A DNA stretch of 64,000 bases from Topomyia yanbarensis. Lineage: Eukaryota; Arthropoda; Insecta; Diptera; Culicidae. The notes beneath the pieces were generated by a model. The model did no database searches, was not told the origin of the DNA, and saw only the letters and a program-made list of their open reading frames with translations. The position numbers and the translations under genes were made by a program. The number at the start of each line of letters is the position of its first letter. Within the stretch, counting starts at the first letter, position 1. Below are positions 11,740-23,116 of the stretch, in pieces. The stretch spans positions 184,057,725 to 184,121,724 of the forward strand of contig NC_080671.1 in assembly GCF_030247195.1 (NCBI RefSeq). The letters run 5' to 3'.

Positions 11740-12695
11740 ATGAACCAGCTAGTGGATAAACCATGCGGAAAGTGTAGAATGGCACTGGGTAAATCTGACC
11801 CAGCAGTGTGTGACGGCTTCTGCGATGGATTTCGTTATTTTCACAAACACTGCACCGGCCTAACAGAAGATGAACTGTCTGCGTGTAGTGGCTCAAATGT
11901 GCTATGGATGTGTGACGATTGCCGTAGCCTATTGGAAGACGCAAAATTTCGTAATTCGATCAGCTCGGTTAAAGCCGCCCATGAGATACGAGAGAAACAG
12001 CGCGATAATGAAATTGGATGTTTAAGGAAAAGTATCGAGTCATTGAACTCTACGATGGCTAAGCTTATAAACTGCACAAAACCGAGTTCATCTGTGCAAT
12101 GCAACGAAAGTGCCGTGGTCAATGTAGAACACCACCATTCTTCTCCAATATCATTAAACTGCTCAGAAACAATGCATCCTGAAGGAGCTGCTAACGATAG
12201 TTTCACGCTATTCCTATCGAATATCAAAAACGACGTCAGCGAGCAGGAAATCTCGATTCTGGTAAAAGAATGCTTAAAAGTAAATGGTTCTGCAAAGGTC
12301 AAAAAACTCGTCTCGAATAGGCAAGACGTTAGTACGTTAGACTACGTTTCATTTAAAGTGGAGCTAGACACAAGTTTGAAAAAACACGCTCTTTCATCCA
12401 GTACATGGCCACACGGAGTACGATTCAGGGAATTTCGGGATCTTCGCCATAATGAACCTTGGATGCCAACCGTTCGAATGGATTCTTCTAGATCTTAAAC
12501 CGATTTCCATGTAATGTTGTCGAAATTGTTTCACTGTTCAAAAATGTTACTGATTGTGCATTTGATATGAATTCTTGTGGTAGTTGTTATAATTATGTTT
12601 CTTGTTGATTTAGAGTGCTACACATTAGTTTTAAGTTTTCAATTAGACTGTAAATGTCCGTTGAATATACAAATATACAAATATACAAAAATACT
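11453..12695 (+). mobile_element. ORF1-only (half-LINE) retroelement candidate
   Basis: The unit would consist of a 5' UTR, the PHD-finger ORF at 11740-12498, a 165-bp 3' UTR and a tail of about four AAATATAC-like repeats at 12663-12693. A repetitive A-rich tail directly after the 3' UTR is typical of LINE-mobilised RNAs. I could not find a target-site duplication, so both ends, especially the 5' one, are provisional. Confidence 0.4.
11740..12498 (+). CDS. PHD-finger ORF1-like protein of a non-LTR element
   Basis: Intact 252-residue frame. I chose the ATG at 11740 (A at -3, MNQLVDKPCGKC) because the upstream extension to 11647 has no ATG. Residues about 8-65 form a PHD-type zinc finger: C-x2-C, then CDGFC, then a H-x2-C block (HKHC) and C-x2-C (CDDC). 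Residues about 80-110 could form a short coiled coil. Residues about 160-240 (FTLFLSNIKNDVSEQEI onward) look like an RRM-like fold. This PHD-plus-RRM arrangement is known from ORF1 proteins of CR1/Jockey-superfamily retrotransposons, where ORF1 binds element RNA. No endonuclease or RT frame follows; a short 3' UTR and an A-rich repeated tail do. The lack of any stop or frameshift is unusual here. It may be an ORF1-only non-autonomous element or, less likely, a co-opted gene. Confidence 0.6.
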   Translation: MNQLVDKPCGKCRMALGKSDPAVCDGFCDGFRYFHKHCTGLTEDELSACSGSNVLWMCDDCRSLLEDAKFRNSISSVKAAHEIREKQRDNEIGCLRKSIESLNSTMAKLINCTKPSSSVQCNESAVVNVEHHHSSPISLNCSETMHPEGAANDSFTLFLSNIKNDVSEQEISILVKECLKVNGSAKVKKLVSNRQDVSTLDYVSFKVELDTSLKKHALSSSTWPHGVRFREFRDLRHNEPWMPTVRMDSSRS

Positions 12696-12699
12696 TATA

Positions 12700-14960
12700 C
12701 ACTCTCCAGAAACTGAAACGACTACGAACAACTCTCCAGCTCGATCCCGTCCACTAATTGCTTCATCTTCATTTCATCTGACGGAGCAGCAAATCCTTCA
12801 CAGCAGCATCGCACACAAAAAGCCACCCATTATCGAACCCGAACAGCCATAATTCAGCGTTGGAGGTTTGTTCGTTCGTTCATTCGATGGTTGGCTGAGA
12901 CGACCGCCCGCTTCCGATTGGTTTTGTTCCATTGCGCTACCAAACAGGACACAAAAAGTGTTCTGCTGTTGCTGCTGAAAAAGGGCTGCCCATGGCGCGC
13001 TCGCTGATGGGAATTGTTGACAAGGGAACCTACCTCGAGGACAGATAAGGCCAACCGAACCATCCTGGGGTGGTGTCCGGGAGCTTACTCGGTATAAAAA
13101 AGAAAAGTCACTCCCGATATGCACATAAATCTATGTAAAAGCTAATTTACAATCAATAAGGTTGTTCACTGGATTCGTTTTTTTGTTGTTGTGTTGCGTC
13201 CTTCAATAGCCGTTGGGCTCTGCGGCGATGATCGGATGGGCGGTTGGTGGGATCTTGCGGGGTTTCCTTTTTTTGCGATCAACTTGTCTCCATGAGATTC
13301 CGCTGTTAATTAGGGATAAAAATCGTTCGCGCATACAGATGTGAACCAACGTTCGATCAGGGTGGGATGAGAGGTTTGTGTGAAGGTGGAAAATGATTGC
13401 TCATAATTTTCAGTCGAGAAGTGTTTCGCTGTCGCTGGCGAACGATCGGTCGATCAACCAAGAGTGTCCATTAAGGAGTCGTATCTACGGTGTTTTTCTC
13501 CGGCCGGATGCCTATGACCTGTATTTCTTTTTGATAAATGTGCGAATGGTGAAATATTTATGTAAACTGCTTCATTTACCAAGTATTGGCTTTTTTTATT
13601 TCTCACCATTCCTACATCAACTTCCACTCATCGAATGATGGTGTAGAATTTCTTTCATCTACTGGAAGATAGATTACAAACATACGAAGGAGCAAATTAA
13701 ATTAATCCGTTTTATAAATGTCATCGCCCGGCTTACATCTAAATAAAGCGACACTCTGTGATGACCATTCAGGGGTAATTCAAAACATGCTTTTGATGAC
13801 ACCCGATGCTTTGATGGAGCTAATCGCTCTTCTAAAATCATCGGGAATTTGAACGAAGCGGCCGACACGCGGAGGAAAATATGCTAATAATCAGATAAAG
13901 CCAACAAAAAAAACCATAAAATTGAGGCCGGAGATGAATGCAAGCAGTAACGGAACCGCGACCGACGGTTCGGAATTCCTTCTGCCAAGGCACAACAATG
14001 AACTAATTTCCCTCGCATCAGCTCAACCCTCTCGCATTTGAAAGATCGTCGCCGGGTAAACGCCATGACTGGATGAAAACCAGAAAGCCTGACAGTAGAA
14101 AACAGAACTACAATAAGTAACACAAAGATAAACATCTGACTGCTTCAGTTCTTCATCGAGGAAAGAAAACGCCGCGCGGCTGACATCATCGTAAGAACGG
14201 TACCGTTTCCTAGTGATTTTCTGATTATTCGACTGATCTCAATTTGTCTTGTTGCATGCCTCGAACGTGTCCCTAACGCCCTCCTCGAGCTACTAGTAGT
14301 GTCATCACGAGTATTTTCTAACAAGATTTGAAAGAAAAAACATCATACTCACGTTCCTGATGCAGTTATGCTTTGTTCAGGGTGGTTCTTGTGGAACGAA
14401 TATTCGACGGTTCAAGGAGCGCGTTGATTGAGCGGGTAGAAATTGTCAACGGGATAAGAGGTTAACAAATGTTTGCTTCGGTGAATTGTCTCTGACAAGT
14501 CATTTAGATTACGGGAGTTGTTTCATGTTTCAAGCAATAGCAACCGTCTGGGTGTGACTACATACAAGGCATTGAAATTGAACCTAAACGGCGCGGAAGT
14601 AATAGGTGTGTGATAAGGTGATCTTTTCGCTGTTACTTTGCATGATTCTATTTCATTGCGGAATTCGAGTTGTCCAGAAATTGATAAAACCAATATTTGA
14701 ATATCGTAAAAAACTGTTTATTTATTGTTTATAACAGTAGATAAACTATCAAAAAACATATCTCAGAATTTTCGAAAATTTAGAACGGAGGTCGAAACAG
14801 CTATCCGAGCGCATGGACGAACGTGGTTGCGGAAAATGCCACTCACTGGTTCACTCGATTTCTCGCGTTTCACTAAAATTCATTCGAACAGATAACAAAG
14901 AAAGTAATCACATCAATATTAGTTCTCATCAGAATTGAATTCTTTTCTATTTGCACCTAA
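12700..14960. other. low-copy-looking intergenic DNA, no gene supported
   Basis: GC-balanced and largely free of repeat signatures. It contains a TATA-box-like GGTATAAAAAAG near 13090, but no initiator or downstream ORF makes it a supported promoter. Short frames on both strands have no recognisable domain. Such islands may be regulatory or part of a large intron. Confidence 0.4.
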
Positions 14961-14974
14961 AATTATAGTTAAAA

Positions 14975-15690
14975 AACCTGTTTCAAATTCACCTAGTGGT
15001 GCAATTGTGCCTTTCATGACAGATAAATTGTAACGCAGCTTTGAGGAAGAATAAAAATTAATATGATAATGTTTTCACGATAATTCGTGGATGAAAAGTG
15101 ATAAAAGTTTCTATAAGATGTTGGTCACATACAAATTTATAGAATTCATGAATTTTGCATGAGAACAATGACATTTTTAAATTAACACAACGTGGCTCGT
15201 GACATCGGATGACGTAATCAATGCCTAGTGATGCATACTGGCATGATGACAATTCAAGCCAAAATATTGTAGGACTCTCGTGAGGCTAAAGAAAAGGCCT
15301 TATGGATATGTTCGTAAATTGTAACGGAGATGATACTAGGAACGTTCATTTCCCCTCATCCACCAATTGCTTCCCAAAATCGGACATTCTTTGTTTTTTT
15401 CCTTCTTTCAAATGTGTTCTGAAGCAGTCAGCGGAATATTCCCGTCCCGGACACAGGCTCAAGCTTGCCTTGATGTAGCTGAACAGCTAAAGTTTTTGCA
15501 CATTGCAGAGCAGTGCACAGTGGGCAAAAAGCAACCCCCAGAGCCACTTAATTGGTCGCCGCTGGTTTACTAACATAATTTATATATGAAATGATGCGGA
15601 ATTTGTTATGAAATCAAACGCAACTGGCTTCGTCCAGTGCACGCATCTCAATGTGTCTCAGAAAGGTATATAATGTTTTTTTTCTGAAAA
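14975..15690 (+). repeat. interspersed repeat with CACCTAGTGGTGCAATTGTG start; copy A of a family
   Basis: The first 40 bp match the start of the repeats at 28568 and 33631 (CACCTAGTGGTGCAATTGTG). The section at 15222-15655 has a diverged reverse-complement copy at about 51655-51985: both hold GCATGATGACAATTCAAG, CAATATT/AATATTG and GGGCAAAAAGCAACC-type strings. Copy A has about 80 extra bases near 15360-15440. No coding capacity. Confidence 0.55.
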
Positions 15691-15699
15691 TGAAACCAT

Positions 15700-16200
15700 G
15701 CTATATTATAGAAACCACACGTGGGTAAATATAATAAAGCAAAAACATAACATAATGGGATCGAAACGAAGATCTGATTTGAGCTTCATAACCCTGGACT
15801 ACATTCACAATATTCTGTCCGTTTGCTGTTCTAATCCACGGCTATTTAAAAAAAATCAAGCTAGAATGCAGCTAAAGTCTCGAATTTTTCGTTAAGCTAA
15901 TTTGCTTCACAAAGAACTCGAGACGACATAAATGGGACTAGGTTTCCAATTTCGTTTACGACGCTGCCAACATAATTCGAAATCCGAACTCATTTAAATA
16001 TAAAGACATTTCAAGAATTTATATAAATTGCCCTAATGTTAGACTGAAATTCTGGTACAGGAGTATGCACTCCTCAATTGACATTGTTAAATGATCAAAT
16101 TTGTAAAGAATTATAAAATTAAGTAACAAATTTGTAATTATTAAAATCAGTCAAAATCTCAATTCAATCCGGCATCAAAGCACAGTTCTACCAAAGTGTC
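15700..16200. other. AT-rich spacer
   Basis: No gene, RNA or repeat boundary recognised. Confidence 0.5.
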
Positions 16201-16207
16201 TAAATAA

Positions 16208-16490
16208 TCATTCCGAAAATACCCATATTTATTAGGTTATAGTAAATTTCGCTAAACCGGAAGTCGCCATCTTGGATTTCAAAATGGCGCCAAAAATGAA
16301 TTTCTGGCACCTATTCGTCAAGACCATTCCGAAAATACCCATATTCGTTGGGTTATAGCGATTTCGCTAAACCGGAAGTCGCCATCTTGGATTTCAAAAT
16401 GGCGTATAAATCAATTTCTGGCACCTACTCTTCAAGTCCATTCCGAAAATACCTATGTTGTTGGGGTGCGGGCCATAAGGAGTCTCCCAG
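16208..16490 (+). repeat. 115-bp tandem repeat, about 2.4 units
   Basis: The phrase ATTCCGAAAATACCCATATT recurs at about 16211, 16325 and (diverged) 16440, each followed by CTAAACCGGAAGTCGCCATC in the first two units. Spacing is 114-115 bp. Function unknown. Confidence 0.8.
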
Positions 16491-16669
16491 ACCCGTCTCA
16501 TCCATCTTTCCGAAAATTTTCTAAGTCTTTTGCATTCAAAATGGCTTAAAATATTTTTTTGCAAAAACCGTTAATTTGGAAATCCGCGCAAAAAAACGCG
16601 TTAATTGGAAAATCCGCGTAAAAAAACCTCGTAAAAAACCGTGTGTTTTTTTTTACAATGGAGAAGACC

Positions 16670-17520
16670 TTTACGTCCTAGCCCAGTACACGTGCTACTG
16701 GTAGAGTCCAATCTATCGCACGGGGTGCACTGGGAGCGTGTCGGGCTTGAATGGTGATGCTGCCATTAATACCGACTAAACTCCATTGGGCTCCGCCATC
16801 GTTCCTCCCAGGAACTACCTCTCGGTATTACTTCTGGGGGGATGGCTGTACTAAATGTACTCATTCACTCTCACTCACGCGTTCGTACGTCATGTATGAG
16901 GCTTACTTGGGTGCTCTCTCTATCGCACCTTGATTCACTCTCAAACACTCCCACATGAGGCTGACTTTTGTGCTCACCTTTTTCGTTCCTTACGAGGCTG
17001 GCTTGTGTGCTCACCTTACTCATTCCTTGCTAGGCTTACTTTTGTGCTCGCCCCACCCATACCATGTGAGGCTGACTTGGGTGCTCACCCTATCACCTGA
17101 TTCACTCTCGATCGTGCCACTCTATTGTACCTCTGTCACTCCCCCTGGAATCCCATGTGGGACATTTTTCTTAGGCTCCACTTCTGACATACCATGTGAG
17201 GCTGACTTTTGTGCTCACCCTTAACATGCCGTGTGAGACTGACTTGGATGCTCACCCTTTCACTCCTCTGCCACGCCATGAGGCATCGATAGCTAAGCCC
17301 CAACATACTACGCTACGACCCTCCCGTCTTGGCATGAGGCAGTCCACTTATACGCCTATACACTCACTCTCTGTCTTGCTTCGGGGTGGCTGGGTTTACC
17401 CCTTATGCGGTTGCCAGTCGCTACGCCAAACCTGCCTCGGCATGATCAGACCATTCACTCCCTTTTTTGCGCTTGGCCTTTTTCGCTCCAGCTAACCAAT
17501 CACTAGTTAGCCGTGTCCGT
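16670..17520 (-). repeat. R1-clade element 3' UTR with 36-40-bp direct repeats
   Basis: At least seven diverged copies of TGAGGCTGACTTTTGTGCTC occur near 16898, 16955, 16995, 17031, 17067, 17197 and 17232 (plus-strand view), mostly spaced 36-57 bp. They lie immediately 3' of the ORF2 stop on the minus strand, so they belong to the element's 3' UTR. Confidence 0.75.
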
Positions 17521-17523
17521 CGT

Positions 17524-18477
17524 CTATTGCTCGGTTCGCCAGATTACCTGTAGCCTACAGGCAATCTGGATGGTAGCAGCCGAGACTGCGTTCCACTTCT
17601 CCACCGATTGACACATCCTCTGAATAAGGGTATCAGGGGTTGTGTCCCAGCCACAGACGTCAAGCATTGCTCTTCTCTCGACGTCGAACCGATGACATAC
17701 GAACAGTATGTGTTCGCCAGTTTCGTCTACACCTGGGCAGTACGGGCAGACTGGGACCTCCGCGTGCCCGAACCTGTGGAGGTACTGTCGGAAACAGCCA
17801 TGGCCTGACAGGGATTGTGTCAGGTGGAAGTGAACTTCCCCATGGGCTCTTCCCACCCAGCTCGATATGCTAGGTATCAGCCGGTGGGTCCACCTACCTT
17901 TCGAGGAGTTGTCCCACTCACGCTGCCATCTGGTGACCGAGGTCACCCTGGTGCGCTCGCGGGCTCCCCTATTTCCACGTAGCTCGAAGCACTCCTCATC
18001 TTCCCGAATGACCAGCCCGACTGGCATCATGCTCGCTATCACGCAGGATGCATCGTGTGATACCGTGCGGTAGGCAGATATCACCCTGAGGCACATCACG
18101 CGGTAGGTGCTCGCGCTCATCCATTCCTCCACCGTGCTGATCGCGTGTTCTGCGGTTACTTCTACCTCAGGAATTGACTCCCCGTAGACCTCCAAGGTTA
18201 CGTCGTCAGCAAAGCCGACGATCTTGACCCCAGAAGGGAATTTCAGTCTCAGAACCCCGTCATACATGAGGTTCCATAGCACCGGGCCTAGGATCGAGCC
18301 CTGCGGGACTCCGGCGGTAATCGGAACCCTTTTCTGACCGGCATCGGTCTCGTATAGCAGTACGCGGTTCTCGAAGTAGCTTTCCAGAATCCGGTACAGA
18401 CCCACCGGTAGACTAAGCCGGTGTAACGAGAGCGCGATGGCATCCCAGCTTGCGCTGTTGAATGCGTTCTTCACGTC
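17524..18477 (-). pseudogene. R1-clade ORF2, RT palm and C-terminal block
   Basis: Third block of ORF2, open for about 316 codons and ending at a natural-looking stop (TAG at 17524-17526). It begins with KNAFNSASWDAI (RT motif A region), then GVPQGSILGPVLWN (motif B), then FADDVTLEVYG (motif C, the ADD catalytic box with F for Y). Right after EEWMSAS the sequence jumps to TYRVMCLRVISAYRTVS: the thumb segment of roughly 100 residues is missing in frame. The C-terminus keeps LSGHGCFRQYLHRFGH and a Cys/His tail (CPYC, GEH, FVC). In life this polypeptide copies element RNA at nicked DNA. The start is set by the LTR insertion, not by an initiator codon. Confidence 0.9.
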
Positions 18478-18481
18478 AAGT
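18478..18481. repeat. 4-bp target-site duplication AAGT, left
   Basis: Pairs with 20053-20056 across the solo LTR. Confidence 0.75.
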
Positions 18482-19675
18482 TGTTACGTATCGGTTTCGT
18501 AACGTTCTTATTGTGGTGGTGGGGCCACACTGTACTCACCAGCTATTAGGGTCGTTTCACTATTGTCTCCTGGAGAAATTCACACTGGGCGGACTTTTCT
18601 TCCCACACTATGGTCACTGAGCGAATCGTAAATAATTTTCGGCGGAAACAAGTACCAAAAAGGACTACACTATAAACAAAATGGACGACACAACTTGTAT
18701 ATACAGACCTTACACTTTTAATTTATTGCTAATTATTCTTTTGAAAAAGGAACAGAAAATATTTTTTTTGAATTTTTACTTGCGCATTTATTCAGCGAAA
18801 AACCTTCTTCTGTCGATACCGTTGCGGCCGTGATGACGTTGGTCGACTTGCAGCAAACTAGATGCGGGGCGGGCTCCGATGGTGGTGTAGAAACAAACGC
18901 CGTTTGCGTCGAGGGACGGCAACGGGGGACTCCTGAAGAAGCAGCAACTCGGCCTGTTTGTAGCGGAGGCCTGCGTTTCACTACGGGACCCGGGGAGTGG
19001 TACTGCGCGCACTTTTCACACACGAGTGTCTAACTATCAATCGAGCGGGATTTTCAACGTTTTTCGGTCGAATGGACCCTACCCTACCGATACTTGGGTA
19101 AAGGCGTCCACAATGGCGTTTTTGGCTTGCCAATCACTGACCGTTTTTCTGCACTCGCGTCGGACGTCGTTAATTCACAAAAAAAACCGGTAGCCACACT
19201 TATCCCGCTCGAGCAACCGAACAGAACCAAACGATCGTGTGGATGTTCTGAACGGTCAACCTACGGATCGACACAAACTTTATTACGGAAGAAACGCACG
19301 GTCACAATGGGTCTATGACTCGCTGCTGCTGGTCATCACTCCTCCGGGTCAATTAACTATTAGAGACCGCATTAAGATTTCGCGGTACATTTTATCATTG
19401 CCCTGTCCACTTTCCAACATATACCCACCGCGCCTCCTAGCATTCCACCCCGCATTTGATGACGGTGATGATGAGATGACAGGACGATGACGGTTGACAT
19501 TTACAAAAATTTTATCGTTTTGGTTGGTGTCACGAAATATTTTAGTACAAAAGCTATCAAGAATATTTAATGTGCGGTACTTGTTTCCTTGATTATTTTT
19601 TTAAATATTGAACAATTATAACGAATATAATAACAAAATGAATAATAAATAAACAAGCAAAATAAATAACAAATA

Positions 19676-19710
<35 letters not shown>

Positions 19711-20052
19711 GCACATAAATATATAAATAAATAAATAAGTAAATATATCTCTGAACAAATAAATAACGAAACCTACATTTGACACCAACCTGGGCTATTA
19801 AGCAGAACTTAAACGCGACTCAAACATGCAAGCACGGAATAGTAATGGTTTGACGTTTAAATTCTACTTAGACATTTACGAACAATAATTTAAAAGTATA
19901 AACAAAGAACAGGCGTCGTCAAATACACGAGATAGACCGTACACTGTTATTTATTTATGCGACAAAAAAAAATAACAATATTTACAAATATATACAAGCT
20001 GGGCTCAGTGACCAAAGCGACGATATTGTGACCCAAGAAATCACAGGTCACA
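18482..20052. mobile_element. solo LTR, 1571 bp
   Basis: The insert splits the RT reading frame of the R1-clade element. It starts TGTTACG and ends GGTCACA (TG...CA termini) and is flanked by the 4-bp direct repeat AAGT at 18478-18481 and 20053-20056. Removing insert plus one AAGT rejoins the codons for VTL and DVKNAF without a gap. No internal second LTR, gag or pol is visible, so a solo LTR from LTR-LTR recombination is the simplest reading. A 4-bp duplication fits Ty3/gypsy or BEL/Pao families, among others. It contains an AAAT-rich simple repeat at 19660-19735. Confidence 0.75.
19655..19740 (+). repeat. AAAT tetranucleotide microsatellite
   Basis: Runs of AAATAAATAAAT with minor interruptions inside the solo LTR. 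Confidence 0.9.
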
Positions 20053-20056
20053 AAGT
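20053..20056. repeat. 4-bp target-site duplication AAGT, right
   Basis: Pairs with 18478-18481 across the solo LTR. Confidence 0.75.
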
Positions 20057-21159
20057 GTCACTAACGCACAGTATCGAATGCCTCGCCTTTTTCGTTGGAT
20101 CGCTATCTCGGCAGTATTTATCACTGAGTTGAGAGCGTCCACTGTGGACTTACCCTTCCGAAAGCCAAACTGGTTGCTTGACAGACCGTCCGTACCTTCC
20201 GCGTACGGGGTGAGCCTGTTGAGGATGATCCTCTCAAGCAGTTTGCCAGTCGTGTCGATCAGACAGATTGGTCTGTACGCCGATGGGTCGCCTGGCGGCT
20301 TCCCGGGCTTCGGCAACAGCACCAATTTCTGCCTTTTACATCTATCGGGGAAACGGCACTCGTCAAGGCATCTCTGCATAGCTAGCCTGAACATGTTCGG
20401 GTTCGCTATGATCGCTGCCTTGAGAGCGTTGTTTGGAACTCCAGCCGGCCCTGGAGCTTTGTTCATTGCTAGGGATTTAGCCACTGCGAGTAGTTCTTCA
20501 TTCGTCACTGGAGCCACCCTTTCGGCCGTGCCCGCACTGTCTCGTAGTGCAGGTGGCCTGGGGTTTGTGGCTCGAAATGGGAAGAGTACTTCGATAATCG
20601 TTGCCAACCGGTCCGGAGACCGTTCTGGGGGTGAGGAGCCTGCTTTGGTCTTGGCCATCACAATCCTGTAGGCGTCACCCCACGGATTCGCGTTGGCACT
20701 CTCACACAGGTTGTCGAAACACGCTCTCTTGCTGCTTTTAATGGCCTTGTTAAGGGCCAATTTCGCAGCTCGAAGCACTTCACGGCGGTTCTCTCTTGCC
20801 TCCTCGGTGCGAGCTCTTTGCATCCTACGTCTAGCTCTGAGGCAGGCTGACCGTAGAGCTGCAATCTCGGCACTCCACCAGTATACTGAGCATCTACCGT
20901 TTCTTGGCAGGGTTTTTCTCGGCATAGTGGCGTCGCACGCGCGTGATAGAACAGCTACCAGCGCATCCCCGCTTAGACTGTCGGCGTTGGCTTCCAGTCC
21001 CAGGGCCGCGGTGAAAGCTTCGCTGTCGAAGTGGTTGGACTTCCACCCGCGTACCTGACAGGGATCTCCCGCCCTCGGATGCTGCACACCATAGTTGATC
21101 CTAAAGCGGATTGCTAAATGATCGCTATGGGTGTAGCCTTCGTCTACCCTCCATTCCAT
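20053..21159 (-). pseudogene. R1-clade ORF2, endonuclease end to RT fingers
   Basis: Open for about 370 codons. It starts at the endonuclease C-terminal motif YTHSDHLAIRFRI (catalytic His in SDH) and passes a basic linker (RRRMQRARTEEARENRREV). It continues through the RT N-terminal motifs NKAPGPAGVPN, LLPKPGKPPGDPSAYRPICL and FGFRKGKSTVDALN, and ends at RYCALVTL where the LTR interrupts it. It is shifted in frame relative to the upstream endonuclease block, so at least one frameshift lies near 21150. Identity is clear from motif order; the copy is dead because of the frameshift and the LTR. Confidence 0.9.
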
Positions 21160-21620
21160 GCCTCCACCCCGTTTCTACGGAATGCACTAGCGGAGCCATT
21201 ATTAGCTAGCACAGTATCGAGTTTCGCAAGCGCCTCCAATAGCGCTTGACCCCTGCTATTTGTACAGCGGCTGCCCCACTCCACTGCCCAAGCGTTAAAG
21301 TCTCCCGCTATGACTACCGGTTTCCGGCCCACTAGGTCCGACGAGAGCCTGTCGATCATCTGGTAGACCTGTTCTATTGGCCACCTTGGTGGGGCGTAGC
21401 AGCTGCAATAGAACACACCATCTTGAACCAGGAACCGTCCCGTTGTACAGATTGCCACCATTCCAGACCCGTCCGACACCCAATTGCCGTTGCCGGCAGG
21501 GATGCGGTACGGGTCTGATAAGAGGGCGACATCTGTCCTCGACTTCGAGACCGACTGCCACAGCAGCTGTTGGGCTGCTGCACAATGGTTAAGATTTAGC
21601 TGTGTGACGTTCACGGCTTC
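21144..21620 (-). pseudogene. R1-clade ORF2, apurinic-like endonuclease domain
   Basis: About 157 codons. NVTQLNLNHCAAAQ at the start is the first endonuclease motif (catalytic Asn), DVALLSDPYRIPAGNGNW is the second, and VVIAGDFNAWAVEWGS holds the catalytic Asp/Asn pair of the exonuclease-endonuclease-phosphatase fold. This domain nicks target DNA to prime reverse transcription. ORF2 of this clade often lacks a well-placed ATG and follows ORF1 closely; here the frame is open only from a TAA about 10 bp upstream of GTGAACGTC and overlaps the ORF1 end (stop at 21611). The frame shifts before the SDH motif. Confidence 0.9.
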
Positions 21621-22903
21621 TTCTTATTTAACTCACCGAAGGGACACGAAGGTCCGCCCATAGCATGTTTATGAGCTTGCTTCTTAGCGGTGCAGATAAG
21701 GCACTTGTGTGCCTTAGTGCAACACCGCTCCTTATGCCCCTCCTCGCCGCAGCGACGACATAGTTCCTGTCTATGTTCTTGCACTCGTAGGCTTTGTGGC
21801 CGGACTTAAGGCACCGATATCACCTATCTACTGAAGGCGGCTGGTGTATGCTATTTGGACATACCGACCAGCCGATCTTCAGCTTCCCTTTCTCGGTTAC
21901 CTTTTTGGCATCCGCCTTCAGTAGCCTGAGGTAGGCTACCTGGGTGCCAGAGGGTCTATCTCTAAATCGCACAGAGGCCCGCTCGATTGTGACGTCGCAT
22001 TGCCCCTTAACGGCTGCGACGACATCTTCTGCGGTCGTGAACTCGTCCAGATGCTTGCACTAGAAAGTCATTTCCGCACCTAGCGACTTGACCTGGGCGC
22101 CTTCACCAAGGACCTCCTGGGCCAAGGCCTTGTACACCGCACTAGATTGTGCGCCTCGCTTCAGCACCAGAAGCATTTCTCCCGTGTTGGTACGTCTCAC
22201 GCTACGCACATCTTGCCCAAGGGCCGAAAGGCTTTCGGCCGCCTTCATCGACTTTAGGACGTCGGCGTATTTGTCCTTGTCGGTTTTCAACCACAAGGCC
22301 TCGCCTCTGTCCTTGGCCTTCGCGGGCCGTGGTACCTCCGGTGTCGGTGCCGGCTTCTTCCTGGTGACCAGCGTCCAGGGGTTAACGCTCTGCTCAGCAA
22401 GGTCACTCTCGCCCTCGCTTACATCGGCCAGACGGCGTTTGGCCTTAACGGTTGCACGTCGTGTGGTGTCGGTTTTTGCACCCTCGCCTGGCGACTTCCT
22501 AGGGCGCTTCGCGTTCGACGCCGTCTTACGATTGCCCTTGCCCTTGGCTTTTCCCTTCGAGGGGAACTCGGCCGCCGCTTCGAGCGACGTGGCTGCTCCA
22601 TAGAAGGTGAAGGCCACTGTCTGAGTGCCTGTATCGACCTTCCCTCTTCCCTCCCTCTTGGAGGCCACTGTCTGGGTTTCTCTGTCGGACTTCTCCCGAC
22701 ATTCCACTCTCTTGGCATAAGCCTGCTGTTTCTGTCTTGCGACACGAACAGTTTTCCGGAGCTCCAGGAGACTCTGCTTTAACTCCTTGCTTACGGTTTT
22801 GCTTTGCGCTAGTGAACTCGATTATTGAATCGAGCTGCTCCATCACTTTGCGCATCACGGATAGTGGCCCGTCCAGTGCGTTGATAGGGCTATTTCCTAC
22901 CAC
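21611..22903 (-). pseudogene. R1-clade ORF1 (gag-like) with CCHC zinc knuckles
   Basis: In order on the minus strand: ATG at 22903 (MVGNSPINALDGPLSVM), a helical segment broken by frameshifts near 22800 and 22740, a Thr/Gln repeat (TQTVASKREG, TQTVAF), a basic stretch (GKAKGKGNRKTASNAKR), a conserved domain ending AEMTF, then three CCHC knuckles. A TAG at about 22057-22059 interrupts the frame where Gln would be expected. The first Cys of knuckle 1 is replaced by a TGA (context VDR-stop-YRCLKSGH). Knuckle 2 (CRRCGEEGHKERC) and knuckle 3 (CLICTAKKQAHKHAMGGPSC) follow after a frame change. Gag of this clade binds RNA; this copy cannot be translated. Confidence 0.8.
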
Positions 22904-23116
22904 TACTGGGGGTCACTGGTGCTATCAGATGCAGCACTCGTCGCTCCACTACTCTCCCCACGGGGGGAGACCTCGCCAAACCACCTCTACCAAAGGGGTT
23001 TGGCATCTCCGTTTGTTTATTATAGTTTTTGTTTTTGTTCTCCATTTCAGTACCCACGAGTAGCGCGAGAATAAATGTCCGCCACGCCAGAGCTCCGCAT
23101 TAACGTGGTAAGGGAC

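Noticed and set aside
13085..13125. Core promoter with TATA box GGTATAAAAAAG
   Set aside because: No initiator at the right distance and no downstream gene; AT-rich strings are frequent here.
20078..20671. 197-codon plus-strand frame
   Set aside because: Antisense shadow of the R1-clade RT, which has recognisable motifs on the other strand.
22088..22603. 171-codon plus-strand frame
   Set aside because: Antisense shadow of the R1-clade ORF1.
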